This document shows, piece after piece, positions 34,934 through 45,601 of a stretch of DNA of 64,000 bases. Source of the stretch: Mycobacterium sp. GA-2829 (GTDB taxonomy: Bacteria > Actinomycetota > Actinomycetes > Mycobacteriales > Mycobacteriaceae); contig NZ_LQIT01000007.1 of assembly GCF_001499965.1 (NCBI RefSeq), forward strand, positions 62,001 through 126,000. The letters are read 5' to 3'. How positions within the stretch are numbered: position 1 is the first letter of the stretch; each line of letters begins with the position of its first letter. A program made the position numbers and the translations under genes. The notes beneath the pieces are model-generated. The model was given only the letters and a program-made list of their open reading frames with translations. It searched no databases and was not told the origin of the DNA.

Positions 34934-35738
34934 CCGGTTCGTCACCACGGTGCACATCCTGCCGCAACACCGAAATCCGGTGGTCGGCGACCGCGTGATC
35001 AATTCGGTAGACGCGCTCGACCAGCGGCAATGTGCGCAGCTGTCGCTCCAGGTGCCACTGCAGATGCGCCGCCACCAGACCGCTGGCCTGGCTGCGGTGC
35101 GACGGCGTCGACGCCTCGGCGGCCTGCCAGTCACCGTCGTGCAGCGCCGACATCAGGTCCAGCACCGCCTGCGGCGGGGTCACCGACCCCGACGGCCTGC
35201 AGTGCACGCATACGCTGCCACCCGCCGCGACGTGGAACGCCCGGTGCGGGCCGGGGGTGGCGCAGCGGGCGCATTCGGTCAGCGCCGGGGCCCAGCCCGC
35301 GATCCCCATGGCCCGCAACAGGTACGCGTCGAGCACCAGTTCACGCGGCCTGCTGCCGTCGGCGACCGCGCGCAGCGCGCCGACGGTCAGCCGGTGCAGC
35401 GCGGGCATCGGGGCGCGTTCCTCACCGGCGAGCCGTTCGGCGGTCTCGAGCACCGCGCAGGCCGATGTGTAGCGGCCGTAGTCGCTGACGATGTCGGCAG
35501 CGAACGCGTCGATCGCCTGCACCTGGGTGACGATGTCGAGGTTGCGGCCGGGGTGCAGCTGGACGTCGATATGGGCGAACGGTTCCAGCCGGGCGCCGAA
35601 CTTGCTGCGGGTACGGCGCACCCCCTTGGCGACCGCGCGGACCAGCCCGTGGTCGCGGGTCAGCAGGGTGACGATGCGGTCGGCCTCCCCCAGCTTGTGT
35701 TGGCGCAGCACGACGGCGCGGTCTCGGTACAGCCGCAT
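34908..35738 (-). CDS. recO: DNA repair protein RecO
   Basis: 276 residues. RecO helps load RecA on SSB-coated gaps in the RecFOR pathway and anneals strands. The N-terminal OB fold begins [23 protein letters not shown]. The helical C-terminal domain has a four-Cys zinc site, CARCATPG and CVHC. Length is usual (about 240-280). It overlaps the downstream uppS start by 26 bases. Its own start at 35738 is divergent from amiA2, separated by about 60 bases. The order amiA2/recO/uppS is the mycobacterial norm. Confidence 0.94.
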   Translation of the reverse strand: MRLYRDRAVVLRQHKLGEADRIVTLLTRDHGLVRAVAKGVRRTRSKFGARLEPFAHIDVQLHPGRNLDIVTQVQAIDAFAADIVSDYGRYTSACAVLETAERLAGEERAPMPALHRLTVGALRAVADGSRPRELVLDAYLLRAMGIAGWAPALTECARCATPGPHRAFHVAAGGSVCVHCRPSGSVTPPQAVLDLMSALHDGDWQAAEASTPSHRSQASGLVAAHLQWHLERQLRTLPLVERVYRIDHAVADHRISVLRQDVHRGDEPGDQLAAGS

Positions 35739-35800
35739 CTCATCAGTCTCTCACCGCACTACGACAGCGGCGTTAAGCGCGCCGATTAGGCTCGGTGCCG

Positions 35801-37243
35801 ATGCTCGACTCGTCGTCCTCCCGCCCGCCGCGCACCGCCTTCCCCACCCTGACCGATCAGCTGTATCAGCTCGCCAGCGGTGCGGTCACCGCTGGCGAGC
35901 TGGCCCGCCGCTCGCTCGACGCGATCACCGCGAGCCAGCCCTCACTCAACGCGTTTCGGGTGGTGCTCACCGAACAGGCGCTGGCCGACGCCGCCGAGGC
36001 CGACCGCCTACGCGCCGCCGGAGTGCAGCGCCCACTGCTCGGAATCCCGATCGCGGTGAAGGACGACGTCGACGTCGCGGGCGTGCCGACCCGGTTCGGC
36101 ACCAAGGGTGCGGTGCGGCCCGCCACCGCCGACGCCGAGGTGGTCCGCCGACTGCGCGCGGCCGGTGCGGTGATCGTGGGCAAGACCAACACCTGCGAAC
36201 TCGGCCAGTGGCCGTTCACCAGCGGGCCCGCGTTCGGCCACACCCGCAACCCGTGGTCGCGGGAACACACCCCGGGTGGATCCTCGGGCGGCAGCGCCGC
36301 GGCCGTGGCGGCCGGATTGGTCACTGCCGCAATCGGTTCCGACGGGGCGGGCAGCGTCCGGATCCCGGCCGCCTGGTGCCATCTGGTCGGTATCAAACCG
36401 CAGCGCGGACGGATCTCCACCTGGCCGCTACCCGAGGCGTTCAACGGCATCACCGTCAACGGGGTGCTGGCGCGCACGGTCGCGGACGCCGCCCTCGTCC
36501 TCGACGCTGCGTCGGGCAACGCGCCCGGCGATCTGCACCGCCCGGCACCGGTCCGGGTATCCGACCACGTCGCGCAGGCGCCCGGCCCGTTGCGGATCGG
36601 ATTGTCGACGTCGTTTCCGTTCAACGGTTTCCGCGCCACCCTGCACCCCGAGATCCGCACCGCGCTGAACACCGTCGCCGATCTGCTGCGGGATCTCGGC
36701 CACCGCGTGCGGCCCGCCGAACCCGACTACAGCGTCGGGATGAGCTGGAACTTCCTGTCGCGCTCCACCTCCGGCCTGCTCGACTGGTCCGAACGGCTCG
36801 GTTACGGCGTCGAATTCGACAAGCGCACCAAGGCGAATCTGCGCATGGGCCGGTTGTTGTCCGAACATGTGCTGCGCACCGCGCGGGCCCGTGAGGCGGC
36901 GGCGCAACGCCGGATCGGGTTGATCTTCAACATCGCCGATGTGGTGCTGGCCCCGACCACCGCACAACCCGCACCGCCGGTGCACGACTTCGACGACCGC
37001 GGCGGACTGTCCACGGATCGGGCGATGATCAAGGCCTGCCCGGTGACGTGGCCGTGGAATCTGCTGGGCTGGCCCTCGGTCAACGTGCCCGCCGGATTCA
37101 CCTCCGACGGGCTGCCCATCGGCGTGCAACTCATGGGCCCGGAAGGCAGTGAGCCGCTGCTCATCTCGCTGGCCGCCGAACTCGAGGCCGTCAGCGGCTG
37201 GGTGCGGCGTCAACCCCGCCCGTGGTGGACCTACCCCTCCTGA
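35801..37243 (+). CDS. amiA2: Amidase signature family protein (AmiA2-like)
   Basis: 480 residues. Amidase-signature enzyme that hydrolyses amide bonds. The Ser-cisSer-Lys triad is visible: Lys in PIAVKDDVDVAG, cis-Ser in the GGSSGGSAAAVAAG loop and the nucleophilic Ser in GSDGAGSVRIPA. The C-terminal part has the long substrate loop and WPWNLLGWPSVNVPAG (given in part). The protein is soluble, without a signal peptide. I start at the ATG at 35801, with a -10-like TAGGCT 8 bases upstream; a GTG at 35795 is close. It is the mycobacterial amiA2 by position. Physiological substrate unknown. Confidence 0.9.
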   Translation: MLDSSSSRPPRTAFPTLTDQLYQLASGAVTAGELARRSLDAITASQPSLNAFRVVLTEQALADAAEADRLRAAGVQRPLLGIPIAVKDDVDVAGVPTRFGTKGAVRPATADAEVVRRLRAAGAVIVGKTNTCELGQWPFTSGPAFGHTRNPWSREHTPGGSSGGSAAAVAAGLVTAAIGSDGAGSVRIPAAWCHLVGIKPQRGRISTWPLPEAFNGITVNGVLARTVADAALVLDAASGNAPGDLHRPAPVRVSDHVAQAPGPLRIGLSTSFPFNGFRATLHPEIRTALNTVADLLRDLGHRVRPAEPDYSVGMSWNFLSRSTSGLLDWSERLGYGVEFDKRTKANLRMGRLLSEHVLRTARAREAAAQRRIGLIFNIADVVLAPTTAQPAPPVHDFDDRGGLSTDRAMIKACPVTWPWNLLGWPSVNVPAGFTSDGLPIGVQLMGPEGSEPLLISLAAELEAVSGWVRRQPRPWWTYPS

Positions 37244-37419
37244 GGGTCCCCCATAGGGAAACACCCGATTTGTCGTCCGGGCCGCGGCCATAGCGTTACC
37301 TCACCCGCAGATCCACGACGCCCCAGAATGAGGTAGTCCACTACGTCAGTACGTCGCGCCGGCTGTCTCTAGCGTCTGGTCCGCACTGAGTTTCGTCTCG
37401 ACACCTGAGAGGACCACCG

Positions 37420-37875
37420 ATGTACCGGACAACCTTGGCACGGACAGCACTGCCCATCTCGGCCGCCGCGATCGCAGCGTTCGCGTTGGCGCCGGCGATC
37501 GGCGCCCAACCCTACGGACCCGACACCTGTATCAGCGGATACGTCTGGCGCGAGGCTGCACCCGGCGACAACGTCTGCGTCACCCCCGCCGTGCGCGACG
37601 CCACCCGCGCGCAGAACGCCCAGGCCGTCGCCAACCGGGATCCCAACGGCGCCTACGGATCCAACAGCTGCAAACAGGGCTTCGTGTGGCGGGAGGCCTT
37701 CGACGGCGACGTCGTGTGCGTGACACCCGACATTCGGACCGCCACCAAGGCCGACAACGCGGCGGCCGCGTCCCGCAAGGTGACCAATCAGCCTGCGCAG
37801 GCGCCGGCCGCGCCGCCGGCGCAGAACCCGTTGTGCGGTCAGCCGTTCCCCGTCATCGGGCAGTTCCCGTGCTGA
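37420..37875 (+). CDS. Secreted protein with two WREA/CVTP repeats
   Basis: 151 residues. A signal peptide (ARTALPISAAAIAAFALAPAIGAQ) leads to two tandem copies of a roughly 50-residue unit. Copy one is CISGYVWREAAPGDNVCVTPAVRDATR (given in part), and copy two is CKQGFVWREAFDGDVVCVTPDIRTATK. Each unit has one Cys pair spaced about 19 residues, so probably one disulfide per repeat. A Pro/Ala-rich linker and a C-terminal CGQPFPVIGQFPC loop follow. I do not recognise an assigned family, though the WREA..GD.VCVTP motif occurs in many exported actinobacterial proteins. The ATG has GAGAGGA upstream. The stop is four bases from the convergent era gene. Function unknown. Confidence 0.8.
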   Translation: MYRTTLARTALPISAAAIAAFALAPAIGAQPYGPDTCISGYVWREAAPGDNVCVTPAVRDATRAQNAQAVANRDPNGAYGSNSCKQGFVWREAFDGDVVCVTPDIRTATKADNAAAASRKVTNQPAQAPAAPPAQNPLCGQPFPVIGQFPC

Positions 37876-37879
37876 CGGT

Positions 37880-38779
37880 CTAAAACCCAAGCCTGCCAAG
37901 CTGTTTGGGGTCGCGCTGCCAGTTCTTGGCGATCTTGACACGCAGGTCGAGATAGACCTTCGTCCCGAGGAGCTTCTCGATCTGCGTGCGGGCGGCGGTA
38001 CCGACCTCCCGCAATCGGGTCCCGCCCTTGCCGATCACGATGCCTTTCTGGCTGTCGCGTTCGACGTAGAGGATCGCGTGCACGTCGATGAGGTCGTCTC
38101 GGTCCTCGCGGGGTTCCACCTCGTCGATGACCACCGCCAGCGAATGTGGCAGTTCGTCGCGCACCCCCTCGAGGGCGGCCTCGCGGATGAGTTCGGCCAT
38201 CAGCGTCTCTTCGGGCTCGTCGGTCAGCTCGCCGTCGGGGTAGAACGCCGGCCCCGGCGGCAGCTTGCTCGCCAACACCTCGGCCAGTACGTCGAGTTGT
38301 TCACCTGCGGTCGCCGACACGGGCACGATCTCGGCCTCGGGCCCGACCAGTTCACTCACCGCGATCAACTGGGCGGCCACCCGGTCGCGGGCCACCTTGT
38401 CGGTCTTGGTCACGATCGCGACCAGCGTCGTGCGGGGCGCGACCGCGCGGATCTGCTCGAGGATCCACCGGTCCCCCGGCCCGATCGCCTCGTCGGCGGG
38501 GATGCACAGCCCGATCACGTCGACCTCGGAGTACGTGGTCTTCACCAGGTCGTTGAGCCGCTGACCGAGCAGGGTCCGCGGCCGGTGCAGGCCCGGGGTG
38601 TCGACGAGGATGATCTGAAAGTCCTCGCGGTGCACGATGCCGCGGATGGTGTGCCGGGTGGTCTGCGGCCGGTTCGAGGTGATGGCCACCTTCGCGCCGA
38701 CGAGCGCGTTGGTCAAGGTGGACTTACCCGTGTTCGGCCGACCGACGAAACACACGAAGCCGGAGCGGAATTCGGTCAC
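37880..38779 (-). CDS. era: GTPase Era
   Basis: 299 residues. Era binds 16S rRNA and helps small-subunit maturation. G1 GRPNTGKST, G2 TTRHTIRG, G3 DTPGLHRPRT, G4 TKTD (switch to base recognition), and a C-terminal KH domain with IGKGGTRLREVG. The length is typical. The ATG at 38779 overlaps the stop of the deaminase-like gene (ATGA), and that gene overlaps the CBS-domain gene, so era is the last member of a run that starts at phoH. YbeY in the same run is also an rRNA maturation factor. Confidence 0.97.
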   Translation of the reverse strand: MTEFRSGFVCFVGRPNTGKSTLTNALVGAKVAITSNRPQTTRHTIRGIVHREDFQIILVDTPGLHRPRTLLGQRLNDLVKTTYSEVDVIGLCIPADEAIGPGDRWILEQIRAVAPRTTLVAIVTKTDKVARDRVAAQLIAVSELVGPEAEIVPVSATAGEQLDVLAEVLASKLPPGPAFYPDGELTDEPEETLMAELIREAALEGVRDELPHSLAVVIDEVEPREDRDDLIDVHAILYVERDSQKGIVIGKGGTRLREVGTAARTQIEKLLGTKVYLDLRVKIAKNWQRDPKQLGRLGF

Positions 38780-39096
38780 GACACCACGTTCCCGGAGCGG
38801 TCGGTGACGAAAACCGCAGCTTGGGCGGACAGCTCACGCACCGCGGCCACCCCCGCGTCGTCGGCCGAACCGCCGACCAGGACCGCGGCCTCCAACCCCT
38901 CGGCGCCGCTGGAGACCGCCGCGGCCACGGCGGCCTGCAGTGCGGTCAGCGGCAGGGCACTCAGCGCGACGGGCGCGCCGGCGTAGGTGCGGCCGTCGAG
39001 GTCGCGGACCGCGGCGCCACTGGCCGCTTCGGCGCGCGCCATCGCACCGCGGGCCAGGACGACGAGTTTGGCGTCCTCGGGGTCGAGTTCAGTCAC
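38776..39096 (-). CDS. Small cytidine-deaminase-like protein without zinc ligands
   Basis: 106 residues, starting at a GTG with GAGGAG six bases upstream. The order of elements (helix, [28 protein letters not shown], strand VLVGG, helix, strand VFVTD) follows the cytidine deaminase core as I know it, in which 'DG..Y.G.NVEN' is followed by C-A-E and P-C-x-x-C. Here no Cys or catalytic Glu is present at those places, so metal binding and deamination are unlikely. It corresponds to Rv2365c by position. It overlaps the genes on both sides. A structural or regulatory role is possible; the fold assignment is by eye. Confidence 0.7.
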   Translation of the reverse strand: MTELDPEDAKLVVLARGAMARAEAASGAAVRDLDGRTYAGAPVALSALPLTALQAAVAAAVSSGAEGLEAAVLVGGSADDAGVAAVRELSAQAAVFVTDRSGNVVS

Positions 39097-40399
39097 GGCG
39101 CTCCTCGGAGTCGTCGGCGTCGTCGGGCTCGGGTTCGGTGGGGCTGACCAGGACCGTGCCGATGCGGACCCGGCCGCGGTGGTCGGGGCCGCCCTCGGCC
39201 CGCAGCCGCAGCTTGTCCCAGGTGACCTCGGCGCCGGGCAGCGGGACGCGGCCGAGTTCGAATGCGACCAGCCCGCCGACGGTGTCGACGTCGAGGTCCT
39301 CGTCGAATTCGATGTCGTAGAGCTCGCTGAGATCCTCGATCGGCAGCCGCGCCGACACCCGGTACTCGCGGTTGCCGAGGTCCTCCACGGGGGCGACCTC
39401 GTCGGTGTCGTACTCGTCGGCGATCTCACCGACGATCTCCTCGAGGACGTCCTCGATGGTGACCAACCCGGCGATCGCCCCGTACTCGTCGACCAGCAGC
39501 GCCATGTGGTAGCGGTCGCGCTGCATCTCGCGCAGCAGTTCGTCGAGCGGTTTGGAGTCCGGGACGAACACCGGCTCGCGCATCACCTGCACGACGGTGG
39601 TGTCGCGCCCGCCGTTGACCGAGTAGTACGTCTGCTGGACAAGGTCTTTGAGGTACACGACGCCGACGACGTCGTCGACGTTCTCACCGATGACGGGGAT
39701 ACGCGAGTGCCCGCTGCGCACCGCCAATGACGTGGCCTGCCCGGCGGTCTTGTCACTCTCGATCCACACCATCTCGGTGCGCGGCACCATCACCTCGCGG
39801 GCGGCGGTGTCGCCGAGTTCGAAGACCGACTCGATCATCCGGCGTTCCTCTTCGGCCACCACACCGCGCTGCTGGGCCAGGTCGACGACCTCGCGCAGTT
39901 CGATCTCGGAGGCGAAGGGGCCGTTGCGGAATCCGCGACCCGGCGTCAGCGCGTTGCCGATCAAGACCAGCAGCCGGCTGATCGGGGTCAGCAGCACCGA
40001 GATCGCCTGCAGCGGAAGGGCGGTGTACAGCGCGATGGGATAGGCGTTCTGCCGCCCGACGGTGCGCGGGCCGACGCCGACCGCGACGAAGCTGGCGACC
40101 ACCATGATCGCCGCGGCCGCGGTCAGCCCCCAGCTCACCCCGAGGTGGCCGTCGAGGTAGGCGGCGAGCAGCACCGTCGCGGTCACCTCGCAGGCGATCC
40201 GCAGCAGCACGATCAGGTTGATGTACCGGGGACGCTCGTTCATCACCCGCTGCAGCCGCACGGCGCCGGGTCGTTCGTCGCGGACGAGTTCCTCGACGCG
40301 GGCCATCGAGACCGTGCTCAGCGCCGCGTCGATAGCCGCGAAGACTCCGCCGAACGCGACGAGCGCGATCACACCGATGAGTTGGGGCAGTCCGCTCAT
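39089..40399 (-). CDS. CNNM/CorC-type membrane protein with CBS pair
   Basis: 436 residues. An N-terminal DUF21/CNNM membrane domain has four segments (about 5-25, 60-80, 90-115, 130-155). A cytosolic CBS pair (about 205-330: [13 protein letters not shown], then [22 protein letters not shown], given in part) and a C-terminal CorC/HlyC domain (about 345-420, ending in [17 protein letters not shown]) follow. Such proteins are often called haemolysins but are linked to Mg2+ or Co2+ export. It sits between ybeY and era, as Rv2366c does. An acidic C-terminal tail is low complexity. Confidence 0.9.
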   Translation of the reverse strand: MSGLPQLIGVIALVAFGGVFAAIDAALSTVSMARVEELVRDERPGAVRLQRVMNERPRYINLIVLLRIACEVTATVLLAAYLDGHLGVSWGLTAAAAIMVVASFVAVGVGPRTVGRQNAYPIALYTALPLQAISVLLTPISRLLVLIGNALTPGRGFRNGPFASEIELREVVDLAQQRGVVAEEERRMIESVFELGDTAAREVMVPRTEMVWIESDKTAGQATSLAVRSGHSRIPVIGENVDDVVGVVYLKDLVQQTYYSVNGGRDTTVVQVMREPVFVPDSKPLDELLREMQRDRYHMALLVDEYGAIAGLVTIEDVLEEIVGEIADEYDTDEVAPVEDLGNREYRVSARLPIEDLSELYDIEFDEDLDVDTVGGLVAFELGRVPLPGAEVTWDKLRLRAEGGPDHRGRVRIGTVLVSPTEPEPDDADDSEERRD

Positions 40400-40929
40400 T
40401 CGTCGAAGTACCGCGACTTGTCGAGCAGTCGGCGGTCGCGTTCGGTCTGCTTGTCGAGGTGGTAGGCCTCCACCTGATCGGCCACCCAGCCCTCGAGCAG
40501 TTCACGCTGCAACCCGAACATCTCTTTCTCCTCGTCGGGTTCGGCGTGGTCGTAGCCGAGCAGGTGCAGGACACCGTGCACGGTCAGCAGGGCCAGTTCG
40601 TGGCCGAGTGAATGTCCGGCTTTCTCGGCCTGTTTCGCGGCGAACTCCGGGCACAGCACGATGTCGCCGAGCATCGACGGACCCGGATCGGGTGCGTCGG
40701 GCCGGCCCCCGGGTTCGAGTTCGTCCATCGGGAAGCTCATCACGTCGGTCGGACCGGGCAGGTCCATCCACCGCATGTGCAGATCGGCCATCGACGATTC
40801 GTCGAGCAGGACCATCGACAGTTCGGCGGCCGGGTTGACGTCCATCTTCTCGATGACGAACCGGGCGACGCTGATCAACTCCTCCTCGGAGACGTCGACG
40901 CCGGATTCGTTGGAGACCTCGATGCTCAT
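40396..40929 (-). CDS. ybeY: Endoribonuclease/rRNA maturation factor YbeY
   Basis: 177 residues. YbeY is a zinc-dependent RNase needed for 16S rRNA 3'-end maturation. The family signature [11 protein letters not shown] supplies the three metal-binding His residues, and [12 protein letters not shown] and [10 protein letters not shown] are further conserved blocks. The length is usual. The stop overlaps the CBS-domain gene start and the start lies six bases from the phoH stop, so the operon is tight. The C-terminus has an extra charged 20 residues common in mycobacteria. Confidence 0.97.
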   Translation of the reverse strand: MSIEVSNESGVDVSEEELISVARFVIEKMDVNPAAELSMVLLDESSMADLHMRWMDLPGPTDVMSFPMDELEPGGRPDAPDPGPSMLGDIVLCPEFAAKQAEKAGHSLGHELALLTVHGVLHLLGYDHAEPDEEKEMFGLQRELLEGWVADQVEAYHLDKQTERDRRLLDKSRYFDE

Positions 40930-40935
40930 CGCGCC

Positions 40936-42012
40936 CTACCGCCGCGGCCGGCCGTTGGACGCCCGCCGCTGCGCCCGGTTGAGCTGTGCGGGCTCTTCGA
41001 AACGCGCGTAGGCGTCGACGATCTCTCCGACCAGGCGGTGGCGAACCACGTCGGCGCTGGTGAGTTCGGCGAAGTGGATGTCGTCGATGTTGTCGAGGAT
41101 CCGCATCGCCGCGCGCAGTCCCGACTCCGCACCGCCGGGCAGGTCCATCTGGGTGATGTCACCGGTGACGACGATCTTCGAGTTGAAGCCCAGCCGGGTG
41201 AGGAACATCTTCATCTGCTCGGCGGTGGTGTTCTGCGCCTCGTCGAGGATGATGAACGCGTCCGAGATCGTACGGCCGCGCATGTACGCCAGCGGCGCCA
41301 CCTCGATCACGCCTGCACTCATCAGCTTCGGGATGAGTTCCGGGTCCATCATGTCGTGCAGCGCGTCGTAGAGGGGCCGCAGGTACGGGTCGATCTTCTC
41401 GCTCAGCGTGCCGGGCAGGAAGCCGAGGCGCTCACCGGCTTCCACCGCGGGCCGGGTCAGGATGATGCGGCTGACCTGCTTGGTCTGCAGGGCGCTGACG
41501 GCCTTGGCCATCGCGAGGTACGTCTTGCCGGTGCCCGCGGGGCCGATGCCGAACACGATGGTGTGGGCGTCGATGGCGTCGACGTAGTGCTTCTGGTTGA
41601 GCGTCTTGGGCCGGATCGTCTTGCCGCGGCGCGACAGGATGTCGAGCGTCAGCACCTCGGCGGGCGACGCGTCATCGGTTCCGGTGAGCATCGCGACGCT
41701 GCGGCGAACGGCGTCCGGGCTCAGCGACTGGCCGCCGGCGACGATCGCGATCAGCTCGGAGACCACCCGCTCGCCGAGCGCGACGTCAGCGGGTTCACCG
41801 GTCAGTGTCACCGCGTTGCCGCGGACATGGAGATCGGCGGAGAGCAGCTTCTCGAGTTCGCGCAGGTTCCCGTCGGCGGAGCCGAGCAGGCCCATGACGA
41901 GGTCGGGCGGAACATCAATGCTGCTGCGTACCGGGGCTTCCGTGCTGGGTGAGCCCGTCGCGGAGGCCACAGGAGGCCCGGACGAGTCAGCGTTCGTTTC
42001 GCGGGACGTCAC
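40936..42012 (-). CDS. phoH: PhoH-like ATPase
   Basis: 358 residues. The PhoH ATPase domain has Walker [14 protein letters not shown] and Walker [10 protein letters not shown], then sensor segments [13 protein letters not shown]. The N-terminal 100 residues contain a KH-like nucleic-acid-binding region ([20 protein letters not shown], given in part). PhoH proteins are linked to RNA metabolism and often pair with ybeY, as here. The GTG start at 42012 begins a run phoH-ybeY-CBS-deaminase-like-era. The Ser/Pro/Ala-rich first 35 residues are probably flexible. The 102 bases upstream, before rsmE, may hold a promoter. Confidence 0.94.
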   Translation of the reverse strand: MTSRETNADSSGPPVASATGSPSTEAPVRSSIDVPPDLVMGLLGSADGNLRELEKLLSADLHVRGNAVTLTGEPADVALGERVVSELIAIVAGGQSLSPDAVRRSVAMLTGTDDASPAEVLTLDILSRRGKTIRPKTLNQKHYVDAIDAHTIVFGIGPAGTGKTYLAMAKAVSALQTKQVSRIILTRPAVEAGERLGFLPGTLSEKIDPYLRPLYDALHDMMDPELIPKLMSAGVIEVAPLAYMRGRTISDAFIILDEAQNTTAEQMKMFLTRLGFNSKIVVTGDITQMDLPGGAESGLRAAMRILDNIDDIHFAELTSADVVRHRLVGEIVDAYARFEEPAQLNRAQRRASNGRPRR

Positions 42013-42114
42013 GTGCTGCTTTCTGCCTGCTTTCTGTCTTGTCCGGCGCCGCCGGTCGTGTTGTCGCTGGTCCAGTCTACCGCCGGCGCCGACACCGCCC
42101 CAGTGGATGAAGCC

Positions 42115-42861
42115 CTACTGCCAGCGCGGCGTCAGCACCCCTAGGGCGCCGAGGCCGACGGCCGCCGCGGTCGAGGTACGCAAAACCGTGGGCCCGAGCC
42201 GCACCGCGACTCCCCCGGCCGAGGTCAGCGCCTCCACCTCATCATCGGTGATTCCGCCTTCGGGTCCGACGATCAGAGTGAGCGCCGCGACATCGGCGAG
42301 CGGGACCGCGGTCAGCGGTCCGGAAGCCGATTCGTGCAGCACCAGCACCCGGGCGCCGGCGGCCACCTCGGCGGTCACCCGCTCGACCAGCTGCGCGATC
42401 GTCACCACACCGTCGACGGTCGGGATGTGGGCGCGACGGGACTGGCGCGCCGCGGCCTGGGCCACCGCACGCCACCGGCGCAGACCCTTGTCCACCTTGG
42501 CCGCCCCGTCCCAGCGGGCGACGCAGCGCGCGGCCTGCCACGCGACCACCGCGTCGGCGCCCGCCTCGGTCGCCAGTTCGACCGCCAGTTCGGCGCGGTC
42601 GGACTTGGGGATCGCCTGCACGACGGTCACGGTCGGCGTGGGCGGTGCGACGGTGCGGCGTTCCAGCACCCGCGCGGTCAGCCGCCCCTTGCCGGCGTCT
42701 TCGACGACGCAGTGCGCGACCGTGCCCGCACCGTCGCCGAGGTCGAGGTGTTCACCGGGCCGGGTGCGCCGCACGTTGGTCGCGTGGAAGCCCGCGTCGC
42801 CGTCGACGACAGCGAGCTCACCGACCTCGGCCAGCGCGTCGACGTAGAAGAGGTCGCGCAC
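42115..42861 (-). CDS. rsmE: 16S rRNA (uracil-1498-N3)-methyltransferase
   Basis: 248 residues. RsmE methylates U1498 in 16S rRNA using S-adenosylmethionine. The N-terminal PUA-like domain has [12 protein letters not shown]. The C-terminal SPOUT knot fold has [17 protein letters not shown], the AdoMet-binding loop, and [17 protein letters not shown], its second half. [16 protein letters not shown] and RCVARWDG fit the family core. Length normal. It lies 9 bases after dnaJ2 and probably shares its transcript; the gap to phoH is larger. Confidence 0.95.
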   Translation of the reverse strand: MRDLFYVDALAEVGELAVVDGDAGFHATNVRRTRPGEHLDLGDGAGTVAHCVVEDAGKGRLTARVLERRTVAPPTPTVTVVQAIPKSDRAELAVELATEAGADAVVAWQAARCVARWDGAAKVDKGLRRWRAVAQAAARQSRRAHIPTVDGVVTIAQLVERVTAEVAAGARVLVLHESASGPLTAVPLADVAALTLIVGPEGGITDDEVEALTSAGGVAVRLGPTVLRTSTAAAVGLGALGVLTPRWQ

Positions 42862-42870
42862 GCGGCGGCC

Positions 42871-44025
42871 TCAGCGGCCGGTGAACGTCTCGCGCAGCCG
42901 GCTGAACAGGCCGCCGGAGTTCGACCCGGCGGACGAGCTGCTGGTCCGCACCTCGGCGACGTCGCGGCTGCGGTGGTCCTTGAGTTTGCGCAGCAGCTCG
43001 ATGTCGGTGTGGTCGAGCCGGGACGGCACCACGACGTCGATGTGCGCGTGCAGATCACCACGCACCCCGGAGCGCAGGTGCGGCATGCCGTGCCCGCGCA
43101 GGGTCGTCACGGCGCCGGGCTGCGTGCCCGCCGCGACCGTGAGCTCGACGGTGCCGTCGAGGATGTCGTCGACGGTGACGGTCGTGCCCAGTGCGGCGTC
43201 GACCATCGGCACCGACACCGTGCAGTGCAGATCGTCGCCGTCGCGGACGAAGACGTCGTGCGGCTTCTCGTGCACCTCGACGTAGAGGTCACCCGCCGGA
43301 CCACCGCCGGGCCCGACCTCGCCCTGGGCCGCCAGCCGCACCCGCATACCGTCGCCGACCCCGGCCGGGATCTTGACGCTGATCTCGCGGCGCGCGCGGA
43401 CACGGCCGTCACCGCCGCAGCGGTGGCACGGGTCGGGGATCACCTCGCCGACGCCGCCGCACACCGGGCACGGGCGGGTGGTCATGACCTGACCGAGCAG
43501 CGAGCGCTGCACGGTCTGGATCTCGCCGCGGCCACCACAGGTGTCACAGGCCTGCGGGGTGGAGTCGCCGTGGGTGCCCTTGCCGTGGCACAGATCGCAC
43601 AGCACGGCGGTGTCGACGGTCACCTGCTTGGTCACCCCGGTCGCGCACTCGGCGAGGTCAAGACGCATCCGCAGCAGCGAATCCGACCCGGGACGGACCC
43701 GGCCGATGGGACCGCGCGAACCGCCACCGCCGCCGAAGAACGCCTCGAACACGTCGCCGAGGCCGCCGAAACCACCCGAGAAGCCGGCTCCGTTTCCGCC
43801 GCCGCCGCTTTCCAGCGGGTCGCCGCCCAGGTCGACGATGCGCCGTTTCTCCGGATCGGAGAGCACTTCGTAGGCGGCGCTGATGTCCTTGAACCGGGCT
43901 TGGGCCTCCTCGTCGGGGTTGACGTCGGGGTGCAGCTCGCGGGCGAGCTTGCGGTAGGCGCGTTTGATCTCCTGATCGCTCGCGCCCTTGCTCACTCCGA
44001 GCAGGCCGTAGTAATCGCGTGCCAC
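42871..44025 (-). CDS. dnaJ2: Chaperone DnaJ2
   Basis: 384 residues. Hsp40 co-chaperone that stimulates DnaK ATPase and delivers unfolded clients. The J domain starts [15 protein letters not shown] with the HPD motif in [16 protein letters not shown] Gly/Phe-rich linker spans residues about 73-110. The zinc region has four repeats ([32 protein letters not shown]), and the C-terminal client-binding domains follow. The GTG at 44025 has AAAGGTC about six bases upstream. The upstream gene is hrcA, the heat-shock repressor, the usual actinobacterial arrangement. It is the second DnaJ type, not the one beside dnaK. Confidence 0.96.
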   Translation of the reverse strand: MARDYYGLLGVSKGASDQEIKRAYRKLARELHPDVNPDEEAQARFKDISAAYEVLSDPEKRRIVDLGGDPLESGGGGNGAGFSGGFGGLGDVFEAFFGGGGGSRGPIGRVRPGSDSLLRMRLDLAECATGVTKQVTVDTAVLCDLCHGKGTHGDSTPQACDTCGGRGEIQTVQRSLLGQVMTTRPCPVCGGVGEVIPDPCHRCGGDGRVRARREISVKIPAGVGDGMRVRLAAQGEVGPGGGPAGDLYVEVHEKPHDVFVRDGDDLHCTVSVPMVDAALGTTVTVDDILDGTVELTVAAGTQPGAVTTLRGHGMPHLRSGVRGDLHAHIDVVVPSRLDHTDIELLRKLKDHRSRDVAEVRTSSSSAGSNSGGLFSRLRETFTGR

Positions 44026-44080
44026 GCTTGACCTTTCGATGCCTGTGGTGCCGGGCCGAACCCGGCTTGTCGTGCCGGTG

Positions 44081-45124
44081 TTACCGGCTGCCGAGAACTT
44101 CGCCGATGTAGAGAGCAACCGCCGCGACGTTGGCGATGGTTCCCGGATAGTCCATTCGAGTGGGGCCCACCACACCCATGCCGCCGTAGACCTTGCCCGA
44201 ACTGCCGTAGGCGGTGGTGACCACCGAGGTGCCCGCCATCTGTTCGGCCTCGGTCTCGTGCCCGATCCGGACGGTGACCTTGCCCGCCTCCTGCTGGGCG
44301 GCGAGCAGGCGCAACACGACCACCTGCTCCTCGAGGGCTTCGAGCACCGAGCGCAGCGACCCGCCGAAGTCGGCGGTGTTGCGGGTCAGGTTTGCCGTGC
44401 CACCGAGCAGCAGCCGCTCCTCGGTGTGCTCGACCAAGGTCTCGACCAGGACGGTGGCCGACCGGCCGACCGCATCGGCCAGCCGGTGCGACATCCCCGG
44501 GGCGCCGCTGAGGTGCGCGGCGAGATCCGAGACGGCCACCGAGGCCGCCGAGAGGCGCTTACCGTCGAGGGCCTTACCCAACAGATCGCGCAGGGTGGCC
44601 AGTTCGGTGTCGTCGAGCGCGTCGCCGAGTTCGACGATGCGCTGGTCGACACGTCCGCTGTCGGTGATGACCACCAGCAGCAGCCGGGCCGGTGTCAGTG
44701 CCACCACCTCGAGGTGGCGCACGGTGGAGGTGGACAGGGTCGGGTATTGCACGATCGCGACCTGACGCGTCAGCTGGGCGAGCAACCGCACTGCACGGCG
44801 CAGGACGTCGTCGAGGTCGACGCCGCTCTCGAGGAATTTGAGGATCGCGCTGCGCTCCGCCGACGAGAGCGGTTTGACGTTGTCGATGCGGTCGACGAAC
44901 TCGCGGTAACCCTTCTCGGTGGGGACCCGTCCAGAGCTGGTGTGCGGCTGGGCGATGTAGCCCTCGGCCTCGAGTACGGCCATGTCGTTGCGGACCGTCG
45001 CGCTCGACACCCCGAGGTTGTGCCGTTCCACCAGCGTCTTGGAGCCGATGGGCTCCTTGGTGGCGACGAAGTCGGCGACGATGGCGCGCAGCACCTCGAA
45101 ACGACGCTCGTCGGCACTACCCAT
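44081..45124 (-). CDS. hrcA: Heat-inducible transcription repressor HrcA
   Basis: 347 residues. HrcA represses groE-type operons by binding CIRCE elements and is relieved by heat. The N-terminal winged helix begins [19 protein letters not shown] and has the recognition segment [22 protein letters not shown]-like core and the dimerisation region end with [18 protein letters not shown], the family's C-terminal signature. Start at the ATG at 45124; a GTG at 45133 with GAAGG upstream is an alternative. I see no CIRCE repeat in front of it, so it may not regulate itself. It leads the hrcA-dnaJ2-rsmE run. Confidence 0.95.
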   Translation of the reverse strand: MGSADERRFEVLRAIVADFVATKEPIGSKTLVERHNLGVSSATVRNDMAVLEAEGYIAQPHTSSGRVPTEKGYREFVDRIDNVKPLSSAERSAILKFLESGVDLDDVLRRAVRLLAQLTRQVAIVQYPTLSTSTVRHLEVVALTPARLLLVVITDSGRVDQRIVELGDALDDTELATLRDLLGKALDGKRLSAASVAVSDLAAHLSGAPGMSHRLADAVGRSATVLVETLVEHTEERLLLGGTANLTRNTADFGGSLRSVLEALEEQVVVLRLLAAQQEAGKVTVRIGHETEAEQMAGTSVVTTAYGSSGKVYGGMGVVGPTRMDYPGTIANVAAVALYIGEVLGSR

Positions 45125-45286
45125 GATGTTCACCCACCTTCCCCCGCAGAACCGCACACAGTCGGCCTCCAGTTTACGGTGCTCAGCGGCGGTGTTCCGC
45201 ATCGCGCACGGTGGCCGGGATACCCCGCGGCCCAGGTTCGGCTAACCTTCCGTCGTGGAGGGGGCAGAGCAACCGAAGGCGCGCCG

Positions 45287-45601
45287 ATGATCTTCAAGGG
45301 TGTCCGCGACGGGAAGCCTTACCCGGAACACGGTCTCAGTCACCGCGAATGGTCGCGGATCCCGCCCCGCCAGATCCGATTGGACGAGATCGTCACGACG
45401 ACGACGGTGCTCGCACTGGACCGGTTGCTCTCCGAGGACTCCACCTTCTATGGCGACCTGTTCCCGCATGCGGTGCGCTGGCAGGGCGTGATCTATCTGG
45501 AGGACGGACTGCACCGCGCGGTGCGTTCGGCGCTGCGCAATCGCACGGTCCTGCACGCCCGGCTCTACGACATGGACGTGCCGTACTCCCAGCAAATTTG
45601 A
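45287..45601 (+). CDS. Conserved small protein (Rv2375-like)
   Basis: 104 residues, soluble and highly conserved among mycobacteria as I recall it at this position. The text is MIFKGVRDGKPYPEHGLS, then PPRQIRLDEIVTTTTVLALD and DLFPHAVRW. The region GVIYLEDGLHRAVRSALRN reads as strand-helix and is reminiscent of small ribbon-helix antitoxins; databases have sometimes labelled such proteins VapB-like. I see no toxin partner next to it, so I make no functional claim. The ATG has GAAGG seven bases upstream. It is divergent from hrcA. Confidence 0.75.
   Translation: MIFKGVRDGKPYPEHGLSHREWSRIPPRQIRLDEIVTTTTVLALDRLLSEDSTFYGDLFPHAVRWQGVIYLEDGLHRAVRSALRNRTVLHARLYDMDVPYSQQI

Noticed and set aside
45202..45290. 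CIRCE element in front of hrcA
   Set aside because: No TTAGCACTC-N9-GAGTGCTAA-like repeat is present between hrcA and the divergent gene.
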